Notes: a model not told the origin generated them from the letters alone. A stretch of DNA of 64,000 bases from Sphingobium estronivorans (GCF_008692605.1 NZ_LFCT01000026.1:1-64000); one strand, 5' to 3'; positions 27,469 through 36,338 are shown, counted from the first letter of the stretch. Made by a program: numbers and translations.

Positions 27469-27884
27469 CGCGCCGCTCCCCGGCGCGCGCGCGCCGTGGC
27501 GTCAGGCGGCGGCATGTCCTCCTGCCAGCCGCGCTGGATAACCGCTTGGGCGGCGCGGTCGAGCGCGGCCTTGTCGCGCTGTTTTGCCATCGCCGCGTCG
27601 AAGCGCTGGCGTGACGCTAAGGGTTCGGCCAAAAGATGCGGCGGTGGCGGCTTGACCGCAAGGCCGCGGGCCGGGTTGCGCGGCCTGTCCTCCTCCGCCT
27701 TGAGCCAGCCCAGCGTCGCTGCCGAAAAAAGCAGGCCGGCCACCATCAGCGCCAGGAAGCAGGCGACGCCCAACAGCACCTTGGCGGGCGATGCGTCGAG
27801 GGGTTCATAGCCGCGTTCGCGCTGCTCCGCCGTCGGGCTGTCGCCGCGCTGGACCTTCGTTTCGGCGTGGAGCGGGCGCGTCAT
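27465..27884 (-). CDS. Single-pass membrane protein of the ACIII-caa3 operon, unknown role
   Basis: 139 residues. A charged N-terminus is followed by one membrane helix (VLLGVACFLALMVAGLLFSA, about residues 36-56) and an Arg/Pro-rich periplasmic tail. I do not recognise a named family, but its location between actF and sco, with four-base overlaps on both sides, makes a role in assembling or bridging complex III and the oxidase plausible. That role is inferred from position only. Confidence 0.65.
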   Translation of the reverse strand: MTRPLHAETKVQRGDSPTAEQRERGYEPLDASPAKVLLGVACFLALMVAGLLFSAATLGWLKAEEDRPRNPARGLAVKPPPPHLLAEPLASRQRFDAAMAKQRDKAALDRAAQAVIQRGWQEDMPPPDATARARRGAAR

Positions 27885-28927
27885 CGCCGCGCGTCCCGCG
27901 GCAACCGCGCATCAATGCGCTGCCGAAGGGCGGCCGGCAGCAACGCCACCCCGAAAAGGCCAAGCCCCGTAAGCGTAGCGCAGAAGGCGAGCGCCGCCGT
28001 TGCTCCTCGCAGCGGCAGCACGACCCAAGCCAGTTGCAGCAGCGTCGAGAACAGCACCGCGACGGACAGCAGCTTCAGCCAGGCGAGGCTCGACCGGATC
28101 CTGGCGAACAGCAGCGCGAGCAGGGGTATGCCGCCCAGCAGCCCGAACGCCCAGGCGACGGCCTCCCACTCCAAGTCCCAGCGCCGTGCATACCATTCGA
28201 CGTTGGGCGCAAGGTTGCTCGACCAGATCACGAAGAAGGGCAGAAAGAGGAAATAGGCTGAAAGCAGCAGCAGTGTCAGCAGCAAGCCGCCGAGCACGGA
28301 AGGCCGCACCGGCGCGCGGCCAAGGTTGAGCCGCAGCAGGAGCAGCGCGCAAAAGCCGATCGTCACCTCCCGCTGGATAAACTCCAGTCCGAAGGCAGAT
28401 GACGTGAACCCCGCATCCAACGACATCAGCCAGTCGACCGCCACCAACGATGTCAGCATCGGCATCAGCATCACGCCGGCACCCGCTGTCCTCGTCTGGC
28501 GCAGCCGCGCGCGCATGCAATGGCCAAGCCACCATTGCGCGGCGAACCGTAGCAGCGTGCGCAGGGCGAAGGGCAGCGGGCTCAACCAGATCAGCTGAAA
28601 GGGGGACAGTGAACGGTCGCCAACCCACGGATAGATCGCGCCCATGCCAACCAGCACCGGCAACATCGCTGCGGCGGCGAGCGGGGTCAGCAGCGTCGCG
28701 GCTTCCGCGCTGAGGCGCAGGTCATCACCCCATAGGCCCGGAATAAGCCGCATCATCATCATGAGCAGGAGCGCGCCCGAAGGGACGGCCCCAAACGCCA
28801 CCGCGCCGCCAAGCCAGCCGGTCAGCACCGCGCGGGGCGACCAGAGCGAGGCGAGCAGCACCCCGCCGCAGACCAGCGTACCGGCAAGGACCATGATTCT
28901 TTCACGGCGCAGCGTCCTATAGCGCAT
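27881..28927 (-). CDS. actF: Alternative complex III subunit ActF
   Basis: 348 residues from the ATG at 28927, with about ten hydrophobic segments. The pattern matches ActF, the second large membrane subunit of alternative complex III, distantly related to ActC/NrfD. Conserved-looking stretches include WLSPLPFALRTLLRF and SLDAGFTSSAFGLEF. It probably takes part in proton or quinone handling in the inner membrane. The start overlaps the end of actE by eleven bases; the frame is open further upstream, but that part lies inside actE. Confidence 0.82.
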   Translation of the reverse strand: MRYRTLRRERIMVLAGTLVCGGVLLASLWSPRAVLTGWLGGAVAFGAVPSGALLLMMMMRLIPGLWGDDLRLSAEAATLLTPLAAAAMLPVLVGMGAIYPWVGDRSLSPFQLIWLSPLPFALRTLLRFAAQWWLGHCMRARLRQTRTAGAGVMLMPMLTSLVAVDWLMSLDAGFTSSAFGLEFIQREVTIGFCALLLLRLNLGRAPVRPSVLGGLLLTLLLLSAYFLFLPFFVIWSSNLAPNVEWYARRWDLEWEAVAWAFGLLGGIPLLALLFARIRSSLAWLKLLSVAVLFSTLLQLAWVVLPLRGATAALAFCATLTGLGLFGVALLPAALRQRIDARLPRDARR

Positions 28928-29420
28928 CGGCGCGCCCCCGCTCCGCATCGCGCGCCGGCTGCGCTGCCTGAAGTACGCGGATATGCGCTGCGATCGCCCA
29001 GCGGTCGGCGGGCGGTATTCGGTCGGCATAGGCGTACATGATGCCATAGCCGTGGGTGATGACGTCGTAGAAGTGCGAGGCCGGCGCGATCCGCAGGCGG
29101 GGTGACAGATAGCTCGGCGGGTGCGGGAATCCGCGCGTCGTCACGTAGCCGTCGCCGCGCCCATCCGCGCCATGGCAGATCGCGCAATAGATGCCATAGC
29201 GTTCCTTGCCGCGCGCCAGCAGCGCCGGGGTGATAGCGGCGGGCCGCCGGGCGGCGGCAGCGTGTTCCGGTTCGTCGCGAGCGACAGTGCCATCGGGCGG
29301 CGCCTGCATCACCTTGCCATCGGGAAAGAGGCTGCTTTTCTCATAAGCGTCGTAGCGCGGCTGCTGTACCATATTGTTGCAGGCGGTGAGCAGCAGCAGG
29401 GCAGGCAGGGCACGGCTCAT
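28917..29420 (-). CDS. actE: Alternative complex III subunit ActE, monohaem cytochrome c lipoprotein
   Basis: 167 residues. A short signal ends in the lipobox LLTAC (Cys14), so the protein is probably lipid-anchored on the periplasmic side. A single haem site CAICH lies near residue 79-83, followed by GADGRGDGYVT, and a Met ligand candidate is in YGIMYAYADRI. ActE carries electrons out of alternative complex III. The downstream oxidase has its own cytochrome c domain, so ActE may pass electrons directly to CtaC. It overlaps actD by four bases. Confidence 0.88.
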   Translation of the reverse strand: MSRALPALLLLTACNNMVQQPRYDAYEKSSLFPDGKVMQAPPDGTVARDEPEHAAAARRPAAITPALLARGKERYGIYCAICHGADGRGDGYVTTRGFPHPPSYLSPRLRIAPASHFYDVITHGYGIMYAYADRIPPADRWAIAAHIRVLQAAQPARDAERGRADAL

Positions 29421-29962
29421 GCGCGCGGCCTTGCCCGTACATCGATGATCGCGTCCGGATTCAACGCGGCCAAAGCCTTGCCGGCTTCGTCGCGGTCGAA
29501 CTGCGCATCGGCCAGAATTGCAAGATAGAAGCGGTCATCAGCCGACAGGTCGAAGCCATCGGCATCGAAGACGGGATGGTGCAGGCGCGGCAGCCGGTTG
29601 CTGATGAACATCGTGGCGAGCGCCGCCAGCACCGCCCCCAGCACCATGAGTTCGAACGCGATCATCATGAAGGCCGGTACTGCCACCAGCGGCCTGCCCC
29701 CGATGCGTAGGGGATAGTCGAAGCTGGTGCCGACCTGCATCAGAAAACCGCTCGCCGCGCCGACGATGCCGCCAATCAGCATGGCGGCGGGCACGCGCCG
29801 GTCGGACAAGTCGAGCGCCTGCTCCAGCCCCTTGACCGGAAAAGGCGTGAAGGCATCGACGTTCCGGAAGCCCTGTGCCCGTATCGCGCGCGCGGCATCC
29901 AGCAATCGCCTGGGCGTGTCGAAGACGGCGAGCACGGCGAAGATCGGGCCGCTGTCAGCCAT
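29417..29962 (-). CDS. actD: Alternative complex III subunit ActD (DUF3341)
   Basis: 181 residues with the DUF3341 pattern: an N-terminal cytoplasmic fold (AVFDTPRRLLDAARAIRAQG; VDAFTPFPVKGLEQAL) and two membrane helices (LIGGIVGAASGFLMQVG; MMIAFELMVLGAVLAALATM). The C-terminal end includes FYLAILADAQFDRDEAGKAL. ActD is a structural membrane subunit of alternative complex III without cofactors. It overlaps actC by eight bases and actE by four. Confidence 0.9.
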   Translation of the reverse strand: MADSGPIFAVLAVFDTPRRLLDAARAIRAQGFRNVDAFTPFPVKGLEQALDLSDRRVPAAMLIGGIVGAASGFLMQVGTSFDYPLRIGGRPLVAVPAFMMIAFELMVLGAVLAALATMFISNRLPRLHHPVFDADGFDLSADDRFYLAILADAQFDRDEAGKALAALNPDAIIDVRARPRA

Positions 29963-31256
29963 CCGCCGCCTCCTCGCGGACCTCGAAAGCGGAAATGACC
30001 GGCAGGAAGCGGACGAATAACAAGAATAGGGTCAGGAACAGGCCGATCGTTCCCAAGAACAGCCCCCAATCCCAGAAGGTCGCATGGAAATAGCCGGTCG
30101 AACTTTCGAGCCAGTCGCGATAGAGCGAGCTGACCAGCAGCATATAGCGTTCCATCCACATGCCGGCGGTGGCGCTGCAACCGATCAGGAACAGGACGAT
30201 GGGGGTCACCCGCAAGCGCCGCCACCAGAGCAACTGCAAGGGGATGAAGTTGAAGAAAATCGCACCCCAATAGCTCCAGGCATAGGGGCCCCCGAAGCGG
30301 TCGAACAGCGTCTCGGCCTCCTTGCCCCCGGCATAGGCGGCAGAGAACATCTCGGCAGCATAGCCATAGGCCGTCATCATGCCGGTCGACAGCAGCAGGC
30401 ACCCCAGCATGTCGAGGTGGCGCGGCGTGACCAGCGCGTGGAGATCGAGCATCCAGCGGAGCCAGACGGTCAGCATCGACACCATGGCAAAGCCGGAAAA
30501 GGCCGCGCCCAGCACGAAATAGGGCGGGAACACCGTAGATACCCAGCCGGGAACTGGCCCGGCAGCGAACAGCAGCGATATTTCCGAATGGACCGATACG
30601 ACCAGCGGCACGGCGATGGCGGCCGTCAGCCGATAGGCCTGCTGCCACCGCGCCCAATGCGTCGCCTGTCCCCGCCAGCCGAGCGCGCCCAAGCCGAAGA
30701 AAATCTTCCATCGCATCTTCGCCGCCCGGTCACGCGCCGCCGCGAGGTCGGGGATGATGCCGATATACCAGAACAGCACCGATACGATCAGATAGGTCAG
30801 GACCGCGAAGAAATCCCAGGTCAGTGGACTCTTGAACTGCGGCCACACATTCATCGTGTTGAAATAGGGCGCCATCCAGTAAAACAGCCATGGCCGCCCC
30901 AGATGCAGGATCGGGTAAAGTCCGGCGCAGCTGACGGCGAACAGCGTCATCGCCTCGGCAAAGCGATTGAGGCTGTTGCGCCAGTCCTGCCCCAGCAGCA
31001 GCAGCATCGCCGAAATCAGCGTTCCGGCATGGCCGATACCCAGCCACCAGACATAGTTGGCAATGGGAAATCCCCAGCCGACAGGGATGTTATTGCCCCA
31101 GATGCCGGGCCCATGACCGAACAGCCAGCCCACCGAAATGAAGAAAAGCGCGAGCAACGACAGCGCGAAGCCGAAGCAGATCCACCAGGCCCGCGGCGCG
31201 GGAAATCGCGGGGGGAGGCGCAGGACGCGGTCGGCAGCCTTGAGGTCTTCGGTCAC
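29955..31256 (-). CDS. actC: Alternative complex III quinol-binding subunit ActC (NrfD/PsrC family)
   Basis: 433 residues with about ten membrane helices. NrfD/PsrC-type features include GWGFPIANYVWWLGIGHAGT near residues 60-80 and long paired helices later on. ActC is the probable site where quinol is oxidised and protons are moved. Its N-terminal region is cytoplasmic (LPPRFPAPRAWW precedes the first helix). It is placed directly after actB with a four-base overlap and before actD with an eight-base overlap. Confidence 0.93.
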   Translation of the reverse strand: MTEDLKAADRVLRLPPRFPAPRAWWICFGFALSLLALFFISVGWLFGHGPGIWGNNIPVGWGFPIANYVWWLGIGHAGTLISAMLLLLGQDWRNSLNRFAEAMTLFAVSCAGLYPILHLGRPWLFYWMAPYFNTMNVWPQFKSPLTWDFFAVLTYLIVSVLFWYIGIIPDLAAARDRAAKMRWKIFFGLGALGWRGQATHWARWQQAYRLTAAIAVPLVVSVHSEISLLFAAGPVPGWVSTVFPPYFVLGAAFSGFAMVSMLTVWLRWMLDLHALVTPRHLDMLGCLLLSTGMMTAYGYAAEMFSAAYAGGKEAETLFDRFGGPYAWSYWGAIFFNFIPLQLLWWRRLRVTPIVLFLIGCSATAGMWMERYMLLVSSLYRDWLESSTGYFHATFWDWGLFLGTIGLFLTLFLLFVRFLPVISAFEVREEAADG

Positions 31257-34081
31257 GCCTCTTCCTCCCCGCTCCTGATCCGCGCCTGATAGCTGGTCCG
31301 GGGTCGAGTGTTGGTTTCGGGCAGCAGATCATAGTCGCGCCCGCTGGCCTTGCGCCGGCTGACGGCGCTTTTCCCGTCGAATATGTCACCAAAGACAATG
31401 GCTTGCGTCGGGCAGGCGGCTTGGCAGGCGGTTGCCACCTCGCCGTCGCGGATCGGCCGATCCTCTTTCTTCGCGGTGATGCGGGCGGCGCTGATGCGCT
31501 GGATGCAATAGGTGCATTTTTCCATGACGCCGCGTCCGCGCACGCTAACCTCCGGATTGCGCGCGGCGCGCAGTTCCGGCGGGTCCTTGGCGGTCAGGTC
31601 GAACCAGTTGAAGCGGCGCACCTTGTAGGGGCAATAGGCAGAGCAGGTACGGGTGCCGATGCAGCGATTATACACTTGCAGGTTGAGGCCGTCGGGGCTG
31701 TGCACGGCGGCATTGACCGGACAGCCCATCTCGCAGGGCGCGTCTTCGCAATGCATGCACGGCACCGGCTGGAAGGCGTGCCGCGGATCGTCGGGCGGTC
31801 CTTCATAATAGCGGTCGACCCGCAGCCAGTGCATCTCGCGCCCCTTGGCCACCTGCTCCTTACCGACCATCGGGATGTTGTTCTCGGCCACGCAGGCGAC
31901 GACGCAGGCGTTGCAGCCGATGCAGAGGTCAAGGTCGATCGCCATGCCCCAGCCTGGGCTCGATTTCTGGGCGGAAAAGAAGTTGGCGCGCGGCGGACCG
32001 GGTGGCAGAGCGTCGGCCAGTGTATCGACGAAGCGGATGAACTCGTCGCCCTTCATCGCGAAATGATGCTGGGTGGTGGCGACTTCCTCCCGTCCATCGA
32101 TCCTGTCGATCCGCACTTCCCCTTTCGCGCCGACAAGGGGGTAAGCGTCGAAGCCCGTTCCCTGGGCGACCGGCCCACCGCGCTGTCGCCCATGACCCAG
32201 ATGGACCAGCAGGGTACGGCGCTCTTGTCCCGGCACGATCCAGACGGGACCGGCGACGCTGCGATCGCCGACCGACAGCCGCACCATGTCGCCCGACGCC
32301 AGCCCCCGTTCCCGCGCCAGCGCCGGGCTGATATGGACCGCATTGCCCCACGTGATCTTGGTAAGCGGCTTGGGCAGTTCCTGGAGCCAGGGATTGCTCG
32401 CATAGCGCCCGTCCCAGATCGTGGGATCAGGCCGGACGAGCAGCGAAAGCCCCTCGGCCGCTTTATCCTCACGGGCTTGTTGCGTCCTCGCCGACTGCGG
32501 TGCGGCGGCCACGGGCTGGCTGTCCGGGATGGTCCCGCTCACCAGCGCCTGCGTCCACGCCTCATCCTCCAATATGGCGGGCCATGTCTCGCGCACGATG
32601 GCGCGATCGCCACGCTCTCCGCCCATCAGCCGTTCCAGCAGCGCGTGGCGGGAGCGCACGTCGAGCCATGGCCGTACCAGCGGCTGCACCAGCAGCGCCG
32701 ATCCATCGGCGGCCCGCCCGTCGCTCCAGCTTTCGAGCAGATGCGGCATGGGCAGATGCCAGTGCGCGGTTGCCGCGCTCTCGTCGACATGCAGCCCCGC
32801 ATGGATGCGCAGAGGCAAGCGCGCCAACAGCGGCTTCAGGTCCGGGGCACTGTGAAACGGATTGATGTCGAGGAGGAACAGCGACCGCGCCTCGCCGCGT
32901 CGGATCGCCGCAGCCAGTGCCGCCATGTCCTGGGGGCGTGGCCCAGACGGTGGCGCGAAATGGCTTCTGGTGGCGCTCAGATTGCCGAGATGCCGGTCGA
33001 TGGCGCGAGTCAGTTCGTGCACGTCCCGCGGTTGTTCGGGCCCCGCCACGACAAGGCCGCGTCCGGGATTGCGCCGCAATGCCGCCGCAGCTTCGCCCAC
33101 CCACGCCCGTTCCAGCGAACTGAGCCGGATCGGTGGCGCGGCGCGCACGCCGAGGTCCGTCGCCAGAGCTTCCACCAGCGCTCGCATCCGCGTGCCGCTG
33201 GCGACCAGCCGCCGGGTCGCCGTGACGCCCGTCATAGTCGGGCTGGGTTCGGCGACGAACAGAGCAGCACCGCCGCGCCCCGTTTGGAATGCCCGCCGTC
33301 GCGCACCCCATTGTGTTGCATGCCAGATCTGATGCGGACCGGGGCCGAGCAGGTCGGCATCGAAGCTGACGGTTACATGTGCTCGGTCGAGATGCAGCCG
33401 CTCATTGCTGACAGTGGGATCGCCAACCGGCGCATGCACATGCCAGCGCGCTTGCGGCCAACGGTCGAGCAGGGAGGCGATCTGGCGGCGCAAGGTCGGC
33501 GAACCGACCGGCCCGGTGATGAGGTGGAAACCCGCCCCGGCTTGCCCGTCCAGGCGGCTGCGCAACTCCGCCAGAGCCGTATCGACGCGGCTCCAGCTGG
33601 TGGGCTGTCCTTGGAAAAGGGGCGCGCCCGAGCGCGCGGGATCGTAAAGATCGAGCAGCGCCGCTTGAGTGAAGGCGTTCGTTGCTCCCAGGCTTGCGGG
33701 GTGATCGCCATTGCCCTCCAGCTTGATCGGCCGCCCCTCACGCGTCTTGCCGATAACCGGCTGGGCGACGCCGTCCATCTCGACCGCGGTGGCGTAGAAG
33801 CGGGCGATTCCCGGCTCCGCGCCTTCGGGCTGTTCGACGAAAGGCATCGCCTCTTCATCGGGCTGGCGCTCGCAACCGTCGAGTCCGGCGAGGGCGATAG
33901 CGCCCCCCAGACATTTCAATATATCCCGGCGCCGCCAGTCTCCCGCACCCGTCGCCAGGGCAGGAAAGGCGGCGCCGATCCGCGCGCGAAACCCCGGTTG
34001 ATCGATGAGATCGTCGAGCGCGCGCCAGAAGCGCTTGCCGGTAAGGGCGTGCAGCCCCGCCAGATCGCCGGGGTTGCTCAT
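31253..34081 (-). CDS. actB: Alternative complex III iron-sulfur subunit ActB
   Basis: 942 residues. The N-terminus has a twin-arginine-like WRRRDILKCLGG segment. A long molybdopterin-oxidoreductase-like part without evident cofactor ligands follows, and then a ferredoxin-like C-terminus. The cluster motifs are CIGCNACVVACVAENN, CEDAPCEMGCP, CIGTRTCSAYCP and the CTYC plus CQAACPTQ pair. The Thr in place of the second Cys in the third motif fits the [3Fe-4S] cluster known for ActB beside three [4Fe-4S] clusters. It moves electrons from quinol to the cytochrome subunits. I chose the ATG at 34081, which overlaps the actA stop by four bases. Confidence 0.93.
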   Translation of the reverse strand: MSNPGDLAGLHALTGKRFWRALDDLIDQPGFRARIGAAFPALATGAGDWRRRDILKCLGGAIALAGLDGCERQPDEEAMPFVEQPEGAEPGIARFYATAVEMDGVAQPVIGKTREGRPIKLEGNGDHPASLGATNAFTQAALLDLYDPARSGAPLFQGQPTSWSRVDTALAELRSRLDGQAGAGFHLITGPVGSPTLRRQIASLLDRWPQARWHVHAPVGDPTVSNERLHLDRAHVTVSFDADLLGPGPHQIWHATQWGARRRAFQTGRGGAALFVAEPSPTMTGVTATRRLVASGTRMRALVEALATDLGVRAAPPIRLSSLERAWVGEAAAALRRNPGRGLVVAGPEQPRDVHELTRAIDRHLGNLSATRSHFAPPSGPRPQDMAALAAAIRRGEARSLFLLDINPFHSAPDLKPLLARLPLRIHAGLHVDESAATAHWHLPMPHLLESWSDGRAADGSALLVQPLVRPWLDVRSRHALLERLMGGERGDRAIVRETWPAILEDEAWTQALVSGTIPDSQPVAAAPQSARTQQAREDKAAEGLSLLVRPDPTIWDGRYASNPWLQELPKPLTKITWGNAVHISPALARERGLASGDMVRLSVGDRSVAGPVWIVPGQERRTLLVHLGHGRQRGGPVAQGTGFDAYPLVGAKGEVRIDRIDGREEVATTQHHFAMKGDEFIRFVDTLADALPPGPPRANFFSAQKSSPGWGMAIDLDLCIGCNACVVACVAENNIPMVGKEQVAKGREMHWLRVDRYYEGPPDDPRHAFQPVPCMHCEDAPCEMGCPVNAAVHSPDGLNLQVYNRCIGTRTCSAYCPYKVRRFNWFDLTAKDPPELRAARNPEVSVRGRGVMEKCTYCIQRISAARITAKKEDRPIRDGEVATACQAACPTQAIVFGDIFDGKSAVSRRKASGRDYDLLPETNTRPRTSYQARIRSGEEEA

Positions 34082-34683
34082 CGGTGGCATATCTCGCAAT
34101 TGTCCAGTGTCTTGGGGTCGATCCGATGCGCCTGCATCACCCGCTCGCCATAGGCGCGCTTCTGCGCCTCGCTCCAGTCAGGCGGCGCCATACGCGTCAC
34201 CCATTGGCGCGGACGCAGGTGGGGGGCGGGATCGCGATGGCAGTCCAGGCAGAATTGCATCTGGAACGGCCTGGCGCGCCAGGTGAGCGGCATCTGGTCG
34301 ATGCGACCATGGCATTCAATGCAGGCAACGCCGCGGTTCACATGGATCGAATGGTTGAACTGCACATAATCGGGCAGCTGCGCCACGCGCTGCCAGCGGA
34401 TCGGACGGCCGGTCAGCAGGCTCTGGCGAACAGGCTCCAGCACCTTCGCCCCGGTCCAGAGTTGTGAATGACATGTCATGCAGGTGTGGGTGGGGGGAAG
34501 CCCGGCATGCTCGCTATCTTCCACACTCGTGTGACAATAGCGGCAATCGATCCCTTCATCGCCGACATGATGCTTGTGGCTGAACGGAACAGGCTGGTCC
34601 TGCACCCAACCCACCTGCGACTGATAGGAAGATCTGGCATAGTCCCGCCCCCCCAAGGCAAGCCCCAGCACAAAAAGCGCCAA
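34078..34683 (-). CDS. actA: Alternative complex III pentahaem cytochrome c subunit ActA
   Basis: The protein has five CxxCH haem sites, CRYCH, CMTCH, CIECH, CLDCH and CEICH, matching ActA. It starts with one membrane helix (ALFVLGLALGG) and continues into QPVPFSHKHHVGDEGIDCRY, typical of the family. The marked start is a TTG at 34683. The family-like N-terminus QIFPPAADTWLRLGAAALAL continues upstream to about 34734 in the same frame, yet no ATG, GTG or TTG occurs before the stop at 34768-34770. A GGGAGAAGG sequence lies at 34741-34749, so translation may begin at a rare codon such as ATC at 34731. It is the first gene of the twelve-gene operon. Confidence 0.85.
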   Translation of the reverse strand: MALFVLGLALGGRDYARSSYQSQVGWVQDQPVPFSHKHHVGDEGIDCRYCHTSVEDSEHAGLPPTHTCMTCHSQLWTGAKVLEPVRQSLLTGRPIRWQRVAQLPDYVQFNHSIHVNRGVACIECHGRIDQMPLTWRARPFQMQFCLDCHRDPAPHLRPRQWVTRMAPPDWSEAQKRAYGERVMQAHRIDPKTLDNCEICHR

Positions 34684-35001
34684 GGCCGCAGCGCCCAGGC
34701 GTAACCATGTGTCGGCTGCGGGTGGGAAGATCTGCGCCGCCCTTCTCCCTGTTACAATTTGGAAACATCAATGCGTCGCAGTTCAGACCGTTCCACGGTC
34801 GATCGTTTTTAGCGCGGTGGTTCAATGCTTCGCAGCGGTCAGCTTCCATCGGCGTAGCAGCGGGGAGCGGCCCGCCGGGGGCACGAAGCGACCCGGCGGC
34901 GTCAGCTATGGCTAATCTCGATCAGCACGATTCTTCGGAACGGCGCTGTTCGCTCACGTGTTTTCAGTTCGCGCCATCCCGGCGCTTGAGGATACCCGAA
35001 A

Positions 35002-35223
35002 ATGGCAGACCAGAACCAAAATCAGTCGAATCCCGGTCAGCAAGGCGGTCAGGGCATGAACCCCGGTCAGCAAAATCAGCAGGGTGGCGGCAGCGGCCAG
35101 CAGGGCGGGAATCCAAGCGAGCGGGACCGTAATCCCGGTCAGCAGAACCAGGAGGATGAACAGCGCCGCCAGCAGGGTGGTCAGCAGGAACGGCGTGACA
35201 ACCAGAGCGATCAACAGCGGTAA
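35002..35223 (+). CDS. Gln/Gly/Asn-rich low-complexity small protein
   Basis: 73 residues composed almost wholly of Gln, Gly, Asn, Arg and Asp, with repeated NPGQQ units (NPGQQGG, NPGQQNQQGG, RNPGQQNQ). It has no hydrophobic segment and is probably disordered and soluble. A GAGGA site stands ten bases before the ATG and a strong terminator follows at 35245, so it looks like a real transcription unit. I do not recognise a function; stress-induced hydrophilic proteins have similar compositions. The 34784-35001 stretch before it is the shared promoter region with the divergent respiratory operon. Confidence 0.6.
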   Translation: MADQNQNQSNPGQQGGQGMNPGQQNQQGGGSGQQGGNPSERDRNPGQQNQEDEQRRQQGGQQERRDNQSDQQR

Positions 35224-35244
35224 CGCTCCGGAAACACGAAGGAA

Positions 35245-35271
35245 GGCCGCCTCTTAGGGCGGCCTTTTTTT
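35245..35271 (+). terminator. Rho-independent terminator
   Basis: GGCCGCC (35245-35251) pairs perfectly with GGCGGCC (35258-35264) around a six-base loop, followed by seven T residues. It ends the small Gln-rich gene just upstream. Confidence 0.88.
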
Positions 35272-35355
35272 GCGCCTGGCGAGCCTGCTGGGCACTTCGC
35301 ATTATGGAAACATTGCATTAATCTGGTCGGCGGGCTGATCCCGGAGACCAAGTTG

Positions 35356-36081
35356 ATGCATAATCCATTGCTGAAAAAGCTGGCATCGGTGGACCGTCTG
35401 ACGGAAGCCGAAGAGCAGGCTGCCATGGCCCTTTGTCACGATGTCCACGCCATCGCGCGCCGTAAGGATATCGTCTCCGAAGGCTCAAGTCCGGATTGCA
35501 TTCACATCATTCTGGATGGATGGGCTGTCCGCTATAATGTGCTTCCGGACGGCTCGCGTCGCATCACGGCCTTTCTCCTTCCCGGCGACTTTTGCGACAT
35601 TCACGCCACCGTTTTGAAGATAATGGATCACGGCATCATTGCCCTGACCGACTGCAAGGTTGCCTTCGTTCCGCCGGAACAGATCGATCGCATCGCTGGC
35701 TCGACCCCATCGCTCGCCCGGGCATTTTGGCGGAGCACGCTCATAGATGAGGCGATTCTCAGGCGCTGGCTGGTCAAGGGCGGACGTGGCGACGCATTCG
35801 AGGCCGTTGGCCACCTGCTCGGCGAGCTTTATGTGCGTGCCCGCCTGGTCGGCCTGACCTCGGATCATTCGCTCGAAATGCCATTGACGCAGGAGGAGAT
35901 TGGCGACGCCACGGGCCTGACCCCGGTTCATGTGAATCGCGTCCTCAAACGTCTCCGGGAGGCCGGGCTTGCAACGGTAAAAGGTGGGACGCTCCGCATC
36001 AACGACATCAATGCACTGCGCCGGGAAAGTGGCTTCGACCCCAATTATCTCCACCTGTCGGTGTACGACAGCCGGCCTTGA
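35356..36081 (+). CDS. Crp/Fnr family transcriptional regulator
   Basis: 241 residues. The N-terminal cyclic-nucleotide-binding-like beta-roll has RKDIVSEGSSPDCIHIILDG and FLLPGDFCDIHA. The C-terminal winged helix has LTQEEIGDATGLTPVHVNRV followed by LKRLREAGL. No Cys cluster of the Fnr oxygen-sensing type is present at the N-terminus (only scattered Cys), so it is not a classical Fe-S sensor. It lies beside the divergent respiratory operon, but the small Gln-rich gene and its terminator stand between. Its targets cannot be read from the sequence. Confidence 0.88.
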   Translation: MHNPLLKKLASVDRLTEAEEQAAMALCHDVHAIARRKDIVSEGSSPDCIHIILDGWAVRYNVLPDGSRRITAFLLPGDFCDIHATVLKIMDHGIIALTDCKVAFVPPEQIDRIAGSTPSLARAFWRSTLIDEAILRRWLVKGGRGDAFEAVGHLLGELYVRARLVGLTSDHSLEMPLTQEEIGDATGLTPVHVNRVLKRLREAGLATVKGGTLRINDINALRRESGFDPNYLHLSVYDSRP

Positions 36082-36318
36082 GGCCGCGTCGCAAGCCCTT
36101 CCTGATGACGAAGATGATGCCGCTGATGATCGACCGATCCTCGTCACCCCAAACAATTTAAAGATCTGAGCCCAGGCATCCGGTCATCAGAGGTGAATTA
36201 TGTCGCCATCCCTCTTGGCTCCCATGCCCCGCAGTTACCCAGGTGCAGCATCGCGATCTTGACGAACGCTGGAGGGGGGCAGGCCATATCATTCGCCATG
36301 GTTCGGTTTGCTTTTCCT

Positions 36319-36338
36319 TTATCTCTGATTTGAGATAA
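36319..36338. promoter_or_regulatory. Perfect inverted repeat upstream of dsdA
   Basis: TTATCTC (36319-36325) and GAGATAA (36332-36338) are perfect complements separated by six bases, about 70 bases before dsdA. The position and symmetry suggest an operator. The rest of 36082-36408 shows nothing else clear. Confidence 0.45.

Noticed and set aside
31403..34153. A 916-codon plus-strand open frame opposite actB.
   Set aside because: High-GC codon use keeps the opposite strand open; actB has all its cluster motifs, while this frame has none.
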